A DNA stretch of 64,000 nucleotides from Kribbella aluminosa. Lineage in GTDB: Bacteria; Actinomycetota; Actinomycetes; Propionibacteriales; Kribbellaceae. Positions 57,463-64,000 of the stretch are shown here, in pieces. The position numbers and the translations under genes were made by a program. Location: assembly GCF_017876295.1 (NCBI RefSeq), contig NZ_JAGINT010000001.1, positions 2,604,001-2,668,000 of the forward strand, read 5' to 3'. A model generated the notes under the pieces. That model saw only the letters and a list, made by a program, of their open reading frames with translations, did no database searches and was not told the origin of the DNA. Position 1 is the stretch's first letter. Each line of letters starts with the position of its first letter.

Positions 57463-58572
57463 ATGCTCTGGAAGATCAGGACCGAACTCGCCGACCGGCC
57501 CGGTGCACTGGCCGAACTCGCTGCACGGTGTGGTGCGGACGACATCAACATCCTTCATCTGGAGGTCTTCACCTCCGAGACCGGTGCGGTCGACGAGCTG
57601 GTCGTCTCCACCCGCGTCGGCTGGACCGCCGACGACCTGGCCGCCCTGGTCGCGGAGGCCGGTTGTGTCCGTACGACGGTCCGCCCGTGCCAGGCCGACG
57701 TACTCCACGACGCCCCGACCCGGTACCTGCGTGCCGTACTGCGGCTGATCGACGACCCGGTGTCCGTCGACGACGAGCTCGGCAACCTGCAGGGGTTCGA
57801 CGAGTACACGCCGGCGGAGTGGGCGCGGGCCGACGCCCTGGTGGAGATCGCCGGGCGGCTGGCGGAGCGGTCCGATACGCCGGACGGGCCGCGGCCCGGT
57901 AGCGGCGTACCGGATCTGCGGACCGCGACCGTGGAGGACGCCGACGCGGTCGTCGCGATGCACGACCGGTGCTCGTACGAGAGCCGCACGCGCCGGTACC
58001 ACGTACCGATGCCGAAGCTGACCGCCCGTACGGCGCGGCACCTGTCCGCTCCGGCCGGTGGTGTGTCGATCGTGGCGTGTGTCGACGGCGCGGTGATCGG
58101 GATGGCGACGGCGGCGCCGTGGGAGGAGCTGGGCAGTACGACGATGGAGGTCGCCGTACTCGTCGAGGACGGCTGGCAGGGACAAGGACTCGGACTGCGG
58201 CTGCTGCGCGAGGTGGTCAACGGAGCGCGGGCGCTCGGCGCGGATCGTGTCGTGTGCATGGTGCAGCCGGAGAACCACGCGATGCTCCGGACGCTGGAGC
58301 GGTTGCGGATGCGTTCGAGGGTGGTCCGGGACGGCGACAGTCTGATGGTGAGTGTCGCCCTGTCGGACCGGAGCCTGTCGCATGAGGTGGATCGGCCCGC
58401 GGTGCCATATCGTCATACGCGTGCCACCCCTTCCCACCGGTCGGAACCCCCACGGTCTGCTGGTCAACCTGCCCGCGAGCACACGCTCGCCGCTCTTTCA
58501 GCTCTTCACCCGGTTCCTGATCGCGCTGGGGCTGCTGACCGTGATGGTGCTGATCGTGGTGGTCGACCGTGA
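57463..58572 (+). CDS. ACT-domain plus GNAT acetyltransferase
   Basis: A 369-residue frame from ATG 57463. Residues 1-~75 form an ACT regulatory domain (IRTELADRPGALAELAARCG, DINILHLEVFTSETGAVDEL). Residues ~150-300 are GNAT, with acetyl-CoA loop EDGWQGQGLGLRLLREV (~236-252). An ACT domain suggests feedback by an amino acid. The last ~50 residues (after ~318) run antiparallel to no known fold and overlap the next gene by 152 bp, so the natural stop may have been lost. Similar ACT-GNAT proteins acetylate amino-acid-like acceptors (inference). Confidence 0.75.
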   Translation: MLWKIRTELADRPGALAELAARCGADDINILHLEVFTSETGAVDELVVSTRVGWTADDLAALVAEAGCVRTTVRPCQADVLHDAPTRYLRAVLRLIDDPVSVDDELGNLQGFDEYTPAEWARADALVEIAGRLAERSDTPDGPRPGSGVPDLRTATVEDADAVVAMHDRCSYESRTRRYHVPMPKLTARTARHLSAPAGGVSIVACVDGAVIGMATAAPWEELGSTTMEVAVLVEDGWQGQGLGLRLLREVVNGARALGADRVVCMVQPENHAMLRTLERLRMRSRVVRDGDSLMVSVALSDRSLSHEVDRPAVPYRHTRATPSHRSEPPRSAGQPAREHTLAALSALHPVPDRAGAADRDGADRGGRP

Positions 58573-59494
58573 CGGGTACCGCGACAGCTACGACGGCAAA
58601 GTAGACCTGATCGACAGCATCTACTACGCAACCGTCACGCTCACCACGACCGGGTACGGCGACATCACGCCGGTGACGTCCGCCGCCCGGCTGGTGAACG
58701 CCTTCATCGTGACCCCGTTGCGGATCGCGTTCCTGGTGGTTCTGGTCGGTACGACACTGGAAGTACTGGCCAACGAGGGTCGCCAGATCATGCGCGACAC
58801 GCGCTGGAGGAAACGGATGAAGGACCACACCATCGTCGTCGGCTACGGCACCAAGGGCCGGTCGGCGGTGCACACCCTGCTCAGCAACGGCGTGAAGCGC
58901 GACAGCATCGTGGTGATCGACCCGCGGGCGCAGGCGATCGGGGACGCGGGCAACGACCAGATGGCCGCGTTCCACGGCGACGCGACGAACCGGACGGTAC
59001 TGCGGCGGGCCGAGGTGGTGTCGGCCCGCGAGGTGATCGTGACGACCGACCGCGACGACTCGGCGGTCCTGGTCACGCTGGCGGTCCGGCAGCTGAACCC
59101 GAACGCGCACATCGTGGTCGCGGTCCGCGAGGAGGACAACGTCCCGCTGCTCCGGCAGAGCGGCGCGGACGCCGTCGTCACGTCCTCGGAGGCGGTCGGC
59201 CGGCTGCTCGGCCTGTCCGCGGTCAGCCCGAACCTCGGCGAGGTGATGGAGGACCTGCTGACGTACGGCGAGGGGCTCGAGGTCGCCGAGCGCCCGGTGC
59301 TCGGGCGCGAGGTGGGCAAGCCGCCGTCCGCGCTGCCGGACCGCGTCGTGTCGGTTGTCCGGGACGGCAAGGTGCACCGGTACTACGACTCGAACGTGTC
59401 GGTGCTCGCCGCCGGCGACAAGGTGATCGTCGTACGGCCGGCCAAGGCGACCCCGTGGGCCGAGCGCCCGGGCGCCGACGAGAACGAAGACTGA
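58421..59494 (+). CDS. Two-helix potassium channel with TrkA-N (RCK) domain
   Basis: A 357-residue protein; GTG 58421 is chosen because the first helix follows. Two membrane helices (FLIALGLLTVMVLIVVV and LRIAFLVVLVGTTLEVL) flank the filter TTTGYGD (75-81). The TrkA-N domain starts HTIVVGYGTKGRSA (141-146 as the GxGxxG nucleotide loop) and ends with a TrkA-C-like segment (SVLAAGDKVIVVRP). It is an inner-membrane potassium channel gated by nucleotides or ions. The long overlap with the acetyltransferase frame is discussed separately. Confidence 0.88.
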   Translation: MPPLPTGRNPHGLLVNLPASTRSPLFQLFTRFLIALGLLTVMVLIVVVDRDGYRDSYDGKVDLIDSIYYATVTLTTTGYGDITPVTSAARLVNAFIVTPLRIAFLVVLVGTTLEVLANEGRQIMRDTRWRKRMKDHTIVVGYGTKGRSAVHTLLSNGVKRDSIVVIDPRAQAIGDAGNDQMAAFHGDATNRTVLRRAEVVSAREVIVTTDRDDSAVLVTLAVRQLNPNAHIVVAVREEDNVPLLRQSGADAVVTSSEAVGRLLGLSAVSPNLGEVMEDLLTYGEGLEVAERPVLGREVGKPPSALPDRVVSVVRDGKVHRYYDSNVSVLAAGDKVIVVRPAKATPWAERPGADENED

Positions 59495-59521
59495 GCGGCC
59501 GCTGAGAAGCGTGTTCACCTA

Positions 59522-59550
59522 TTGACAGTGGGTGACGGCGAGGAATAAGC
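59522..59550 (+). promoter_or_regulatory. Possible promoter of the secreted protein gene
   Basis: TTGACA at 59522-59527 is followed at a 16-17-bp spacing by AATAAGC. The -10 match is weak. It lies about 120 bp before ATG 59645. Confidence 0.35.
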
Positions 59551-59644
59551 CTGGCCTTGTTGCACCGACGGCGGTCCACAAGGGGGCCCTGAGCCGTCGC
59601 CGGCCCAGCCTCGGGCTCCCTCTCTGCGGGGTGGAGGCACGTCG

Positions 59645-61438
59645 ATGCGCAGAATGCATTCTCGCTGGGGGATAGGTGCCGCCGTCATCACACTCGCGAT
59701 CGCGATGATGCCGGTTCTTGGGTGGCAGGCAACGGCTGCGGCGCCTGCCACGAGCTCGGGCACGGTCAAGCCGAACGCGACAAGCATGATGGACTGCAAC
59801 GGGTTCAGCCCGAAGTACAAGTCGGTCAAGCACGGACTGGGCGGGTTGTGCACCGACCCGGTCACCGTCGACAAGAACGGGGTGCCCTGGCGGTTCGAGG
59901 ACAACGAGCACTACATCGGCCACGACGAACCGTCGGTCAAGTTCATCTCGAGCCGGCCGGGCAGTGCGAACGACATCAGTTACTTCATGCGGCTGGCCAA
60001 GGACCCGAACGCCAAGCCGACGGTGAACAGTCCGGCGGTGAGCAAGTACGCCCAGCTCAGCCCGGCACCGTGGTTCGGGCTGCCGCTGTGCGACCCGAAG
60101 TCGTACCCGCAGAACACGTGTACGGCGAACAGCGACGCCAACCAGTCGCAGATCAACAACCCGAACGCGGCCGGCTCGGCGTTCATGGAGCTGCAGTTCT
60201 ACCCGCCAGGTTTCGGTCCGTTCATCGACGCGCCGAGCTGTGATGCCAAGGATTGGTGTGCGGCGCTGACGATCGACAGCCTGAGCTGCACGTTCGGGTT
60301 CGCGACCTGTAACAACAACTGCATCGAGCCGGTGAACTTCTCGTACCTGCAGACCGACGGCGTACCGTCCGGGCCGCCGAGCCCGCAGCTCACCGACGTG
60401 TCGACGCTGACACCGAACAACAGGACGCTGAAGATGCGGCAGGGCGACGTACTGCGGGTGGTGATGCGCGACACCGCGCACGGTCTACTCGCGAGGATCG
60501 ACGATCTGAGTACCGGGCGCAGCGGGTCGATCGTGGCCTCCGCGGCGAACGGGTTCATGAACACGAACATCGCGGACTGTACCGGGACGCCGTTCGACTT
60601 CCATTCGGAGTTCAGCAGCGCGCAGCAGCAGAACCAGGTCCCGTGGGCCGCGCTCGAGGGCGGCGTACTGATGCAGGACGAGCTGGGTCACTTCGAGGGG
60701 TGCTCCAGCGTGTCGAGTCCGTTGCCGGTCAGCCAGACCTTCGCGAACGGGCAGAGCTTCTCGGACCCGAAGGTGTTCCAGGTCTGCAACGGTGGTGCCG
60801 AGGGCAACGGTTCCGGTGAGGGGCCGTGCGACCCGGCGACCGGGATCTGCCAGAACGCGACCACCGAGACCGGTGCCGCCTGCCCGACCAACGATTCGGC
60901 GAGCGGCGTGAACTGCGAGTTCTCCGGTGCGAACTGCATGATCGCCGGTCCGCGGACCACGATGGTGAACGGCCAGGCGGTGGTCGAACGGTGGCCGATC
61001 GCCGGCTGCCAGGAGAACGTGTTCCAGAACGGCGACCTGGACTTCGACGGATCGTCGTACCAGGCCGGCTGGCCGGACGGTTCGGCGGGGCATCCGACCT
61101 CGTTCGAGTATCTCGGGCCGTTCACCGGCGGCGGGCATCCGTATCCGTCGGTCCAGTTCGAGACCAACGTGGCCGCGTCGGAGATCCTCTGCAACACGCA
61201 GACCGGGGCCGGTTGTACGGCGAAGCCGCAAGGGGCCGCGTTCTACCCGTTCTGGAGTCTCGGGCGGTCGTCGCTCGGGGGCGGCGTGTGTACGTGGAAC
61301 TTCGGCAACGTGATCAAGAACCGGACGGCGAAGACGTTCGGCCAGACGGCGCAGTACGGCGTACCGGATCTGGCGCGGTTCGGCGGGACGCTGACGAGTC
61401 CCGTGATCCCGAATCCGCAACTCAGCACCCGCTGCTGA
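59645..61438 (+). CDS. Large secreted protein, unknown function
   Basis: A 597-residue protein from ATG 59645 with a signal peptide (MRRMHSRWGIGAAVITLAIA, cleavage near ATAAA). Over twenty Cys and many Gly/Asn/Asp in the mature part suggest a disulfide-stabilised beta protein (LRMRQGDVLRVVMRDTAHG, FDFHSEFSSAQQQNQVPWAA, FWSLGRSSLGGGVCTWNFGN). The family is known in actinomycetes but I cannot name a function. A perfect hairpin follows and a putative promoter precedes it. Confidence 0.78.
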   Translation: MRRMHSRWGIGAAVITLAIAMMPVLGWQATAAAPATSSGTVKPNATSMMDCNGFSPKYKSVKHGLGGLCTDPVTVDKNGVPWRFEDNEHYIGHDEPSVKFISSRPGSANDISYFMRLAKDPNAKPTVNSPAVSKYAQLSPAPWFGLPLCDPKSYPQNTCTANSDANQSQINNPNAAGSAFMELQFYPPGFGPFIDAPSCDAKDWCAALTIDSLSCTFGFATCNNNCIEPVNFSYLQTDGVPSGPPSPQLTDVSTLTPNNRTLKMRQGDVLRVVMRDTAHGLLARIDDLSTGRSGSIVASAANGFMNTNIADCTGTPFDFHSEFSSAQQQNQVPWAALEGGVLMQDELGHFEGCSSVSSPLPVSQTFANGQSFSDPKVFQVCNGGAEGNGSGEGPCDPATGICQNATTETGAACPTNDSASGVNCEFSGANCMIAGPRTTMVNGQAVVERWPIAGCQENVFQNGDLDFDGSSYQAGWPDGSAGHPTSFEYLGPFTGGGHPYPSVQFETNVAASEILCNTQTGAGCTAKPQGAAFYPFWSLGRSSLGGGVCTWNFGNVIKNRTAKTFGQTAQYGVPDLARFGGTLTSPVIPNPQLSTRC

Positions 61439-61453
61439 CGTCCGTCTGAGGGG

Positions 61454-61512
61454 ACTTTGAGAACCCACCGACCGTTTCGGTACGCCGAGAACGGTTGGTG
61501 GGTTCTCAAAGT
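61454..61512. terminator. 23-bp hairpin after the secreted protein gene
   Basis: ACTTTGAGAACCCACCGACC.. (61454-61476) pairs with 61490-61512 at 22 of 23 positions around a 13-base loop. It separates the secreted gene from the LacI operon. Confidence 0.8.
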
Positions 61513-61567
61513 TGTACCGACGGGGGTCACGGTACGGTTTCGGCGGGGTGGTGTGGGGTGCTTGAGG

Positions 61568-61617
61568 TTGACGGGGGGTGCGTGGCGTTTTAGGGTCGGG
61601 CTTGTAAACGATTACAA
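61568..61617 (+). promoter_or_regulatory. Promoter and LacI-type operator of the sugar transporter operon
   Basis: TTGACG (61568-61573), a 17-bp spacer and TAGGGT (61591-61596) form the promoter. TTGTAA-ACGA-TTACAA (61602-61617) is the operator with the LacI-typical central CG, immediately after the -10. A further half site ATTACA is at 61622. Binding would block initiation until a sugar releases the repressor. Confidence 0.8.
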
Positions 61618-61638
61618 GAACGATTACAGGAGCTTTTC

Positions 61639-62628
61639 GTGAGTCGTCCGACGATCGCTGGGGTGGCCCGGGTGGCCGGGGTCTCGGTGGCGTCGGTGTC
61701 GCGCGTGCTGAACGGGCTGCCGGCCACCGAGGAGATGGCCGAGCGGGTGCAGCGGGCTGTTGCCGAGCTTGGGTACGTGCCGGACGCGCGGGCGCGGTCG
61801 CTGAAGGTCGGGCGGACGTTCCAGCTGACGCTGGCGGTCGCGGACGTCGGCAACCCGGTGTACGTGACGATGATGCGCGCGGTCGAGGAGGTCGTGTCCG
61901 CCGCCGGGTACCGGCTGGTGGTGACGACGACCGGGCCGGAGGTGGTGGACGAGGTCGCGCTGGTGCAGGGGATGGCGCGCGGGTACGCCGATGGTCTGCT
62001 GATCAGCCCGATCCGCGTCGACGAGGACCTGGTGAAGGCGATCCGCGAGTGTGAGGTGCCGGTGGTCGTCGCCGGTAGTGTGCCGTCGAAGGCTGGCGTC
62101 GACACGGTCCGCGCCAACTCCCCGAAGGGCATGCTCCTCGCCGTCGACCACCTGGTGTCCCGCGGCCGTCAGCGGATCGCCTTCATCAACGGCCCCGCCG
62201 ACACAGTCCCCGGCACCGCCCGCGCGAAGGGCTTCGCTGAAGCCCTCAGATCCCACAATCTCGACCCGATCGCAGTTGGTGAGGCAACGGACTTCACCTT
62301 TGCTGCCGGCCGCGCAGCCGCTCCCGCCCTGTTGTCCACTGGTGGGTTTGATGCGGTGATCTGTGCGAACGATCTGTTGGCCGTCGGGTTGATGCATGAG
62401 TTGGCTGCGGCGGGGCTTGAGGTGCCCGCGGATGTTGCGGTGGTGGGGATGGACGACAGCGAGCTGGCCGAGCAGAGTTTTCCGCCGTTGACGAGTGTGA
62501 ATCTCGGGTCCGCGGAGCGGGGGCGGCGGGCGGCTGAGTTGCTGTTGGCAAGGATCGACGACAACGATCGGACGCCGCGCCGGATCATCGTACAGCCGTC
62601 GTTGAGCGTCCGGAGGTCCACCCCGTGA
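61639..62628 (+). CDS. LacI-family transcriptional repressor
   Basis: A 329-residue protein from GTG 61639. The DNA-binding helix-turn-helix and hinge are TIAGVARVAGVSVASVSRVL (5-24) and AELGYVPDARARSLKVGRT; the sugar-binding periplasmic-fold follows (GLLISPIRVDED, AVDHLVSRGRQRIAFINGPA, DDSELAEQSFPPLTSVNLG). It overlaps the ABC permease start by 4 bp, showing a single operon. The operator at 61602 indicates autorepression. The sugar is unknown. Confidence 0.92.
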   Translation: MSRPTIAGVARVAGVSVASVSRVLNGLPATEEMAERVQRAVAELGYVPDARARSLKVGRTFQLTLAVADVGNPVYVTMMRAVEEVVSAAGYRLVVTTTGPEVVDEVALVQGMARGYADGLLISPIRVDEDLVKAIRECEVPVVVAGSVPSKAGVDTVRANSPKGMLLAVDHLVSRGRQRIAFINGPADTVPGTARAKGFAEALRSHNLDPIAVGEATDFTFAAGRAAAPALLSTGGFDAVICANDLLAVGLMHELAAAGLEVPADVAVVGMDDSELAEQSFPPLTSVNLGSAERGRRAAELLLARIDDNDRTPRRIIVQPSLSVRRSTP

Positions 62629-63545
62629 CGGCTACGCTGACCGCGCCGGCGCCGCTGAAGAAGAAGCCTGGAAAGCCCAAGCAGAACCGCGAAGCGATCC
62701 TGCTGTTCCTGCCCGCGTTGCTGCCGGTGCTGATCCTGAGTGTCTACCCGCTGATCCGCGGTATCGCGCTCGGCTTCACCGATGCCCGCGCCGGCCTGCA
62801 CGTGCAGACGAACTTCGTCGGCTTCGAGAACTTCAGCAAGCTCCTGCACAACAACCTGTTCTGGGACTCGTTCCGGATCGGCGTGATCTGGACGTTGTCG
62901 GTCACGATCCTCCAGTTCGTCGCCGCGCTCGGCCTCGCGCTGCTGCTGAACACGGACCTCAAGTTCCGCGGCGTCGCCCGTACCCTCGCGCTGATCCCGT
63001 GGGCCATGCCTCCCGTCGTGGTCGCGATCATGTGGCGCCTGCTGCTGCACCCGACGAACGGCCCGGTCAACGAGATCCTGCAGAAGCTGCACCTCACCGA
63101 CCACCCGATCAACTTCCTCGGCGACTTCAGTACGGCGCTGCCGGCGGTGATCGTGGTCGGGATCTGGGTCGGCATGCCGATGACCACGGTCACCTTGCTC
63201 GCCGGCCTGCAGAGCATCGACCGCACCCTGTACGAAGCCGCCGCGGTCGACGGCGCCGGCGCGTGGAGCCAGTTCTGGAACATCACGCTCCCGCAGCTCC
63301 GGACCGTGATCGTCGCGATCACCAGCCTGGACATGATCTGGAACTTCAACTCGTTCGGCCTGGTCTACGTGCTGACCGCCGGCGGCCCGGGCGGGAAGAC
63401 GATGCTGCCGATGCTGTTCGCGTACAACGAGGCGTTCCGCTACGGCAACTTCGGGATGGCCGCCGCCATGGGCGACGTGATGGTGGTCATCATCATCGTG
63501 TTCCTGTTCTTCTACCTGCGGAACCGCCTGCGGAGTGAGGCATGA
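62625..63545 (+). CDS. Sugar ABC transporter permease (MalF-type)
   Basis: A 306-residue protein from GTG 62625, overlapping the LacI stop. It has six membrane helices and the EAA loop EAAAVDGAGAWSQFWNITLP (~205-224) that docks the ATPase. It forms a heterodimer with the next permease for import of a monosaccharide or oligosaccharide. No binding protein gene is in the window, so it may be downstream. The repressor immediately upstream is the likely regulator. Confidence 0.92.
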   Translation: MTATLTAPAPLKKKPGKPKQNREAILLFLPALLPVLILSVYPLIRGIALGFTDARAGLHVQTNFVGFENFSKLLHNNLFWDSFRIGVIWTLSVTILQFVAALGLALLLNTDLKFRGVARTLALIPWAMPPVVVAIMWRLLLHPTNGPVNEILQKLHLTDHPINFLGDFSTALPAVIVVGIWVGMPMTTVTLLAGLQSIDRTLYEAAAVDGAGAWSQFWNITLPQLRTVIVAITSLDMIWNFNSFGLVYVLTAGGPGGKTMLPMLFAYNEAFRYGNFGMAAAMGDVMVVIIIVFLFFYLRNRLRSEA

Positions 63546-64000
63546 GGACCAAACCCGCTACCCGCTTCCTGCAGTACGTCGCGGTCATCTGCTATCTGGT
63601 GTTCCTCGGCTTCCCCCTGCTCTGGCTGATCTCCAGCTCGCTGAAGTCGCCGCAGGAGTTCGCGAGCATCACCCCGTCGATCCTGCCGAAGCACTTCGAC
63701 CTGTCGAACTACAGCGACGCGCTGAACGAGCAGGGCCTGGTCCGCGGTCTCGGCAACAGCCTGCAGATCTCGATCTACAGCACGATCCTGGTGCTGATCG
63801 TCGCGCTCCCGGTCTCGTACGCGCTGGCCCGTTTCCGCAGCCGGCTGCGGCCGCTGACGAACGGCTGGATCCTGGTCAGCCAGGTGTTCCCGGTGATCCT
63901 GATCGTGATCCCGCTGTTCATGATCCTGCGTCCGCTGCACCTGACGAACACGATCCCCGGCGTGGTGATCGTCTACACGGTCTGGTCGCTCCCGTTCGCG
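63542..64000 (+). CDS. Sugar ABC transporter permease (MalG-type), 3' end outside window
   Basis: About 153 N-terminal residues are visible from ATG 63542, overlapping the previous stop (ATGA). VAVICYLVFLGFPLLWLISS is the first membrane helix, followed by SSLKSPQEFASI and the helix LVSQVFPVILIVIPLFMILR. It pairs with the upstream permease to form the transmembrane channel. The C-terminus with the EAA loop is beyond the window edge. Confidence 0.9.
   Translation, partial: MRTKPATRFLQYVAVICYLVFLGFPLLWLISSSLKSPQEFASITPSILPKHFDLSNYSDALNEQGLVRGLGNSLQISIYSTILVLIVALPVSYALARFRSRLRPLTNGWILVSQVFPVILIVIPLFMILRPLHLTNTIPGVVIVYTVWSLPFA

Overview
The window is high-GC, densely coded DNA of a filamentous actinomycete. 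Mixed strands, GTG/ATG starts with GGAGG-type ribosome sites, ATGA/GTGA overlaps, an AfsR/SARP-type regulator, an F420-type luciferase-like oxidoreductase, a mycothiol-dependent-type DinB-fold enzyme and NarL two-component pairs all fit. Codon habits and gene content suggest Kribbella or a close relative (inference; not tested against a database). No rRNA, tRNA, CRISPR array, prophage or transposase was seen.

Layout. 1-4.2 kb: the visible part of a PLD-DEAD helicase (minus), a frameshifted CYTH gene and a toxin-antitoxin-like pair. 4.3-9.3 kb: an epoxide hydrolase divergent from a WYL regulator, then a NarL two-component pair on the minus strand. 9.5-16.8 kb: small membrane proteins, a methyltransferase with an internal nonapeptide repeat, an EamA/LysR divergent pair, two DHFR-fold proteins, a FAD-linked oxidase and an FMN reductase. 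16.8-24.7 kb: a SARP-NB-ARC regulator whose first codons are out of frame, an LLM-hemerythrin fusion, a DUF6308-like protein, a secreted-protein pseudogene, an azoreductase with a double operator, a LysE exporter and a hydrolase remnant. 24.7-31.4 kb: an AddAB-type helicase-nuclease pair. 31.6-39.4 kb: a plus-strand operon with an FtsK-like ATPase, a coiled-coil membrane protein, a WXG100-sized helical protein, a protein ending in a CdiA-type PD-(D/E)xK nuclease domain and three related candidate immunity genes, two of them damaged. 39.4-53.2 kb: housekeeping and stress genes (NAD epimerase, phosphoesterase, DnaQ-BRCT exonuclease, PyrE, FBP zinc protein, a second two-component cluster beside a perfect CRP-type site, Pgm, HipA-like/DUF3037). 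53.2-64 kb: a carboxylate-amine ligase, a lipoprotein, acetyltransferases, a 15-bp tandem repeat, a TrkA-N potassium channel, a large secreted protein, and a LacI-controlled sugar ABC transporter that runs off the end.

Three signals deserve attention. First, the 32.1-38.5 kb operon looks like a compact type VII-related toxin-delivery and immunity locus. Second, the palindrome TTGTCGACAA and its TTGTCAACAA variant recur seven times between 5.9 and 14.9 kb, inside unrelated genes and in two codon frames, which points to selection on the DNA. Third, three otherwise conserved genes carry apparent single-base frameshifts (near 3043, 16892 and 37880), so either decay or sequence errors should be considered. 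Several operators (WYL, LysR, LacI, azoreductase, CRP-type) can be read directly.
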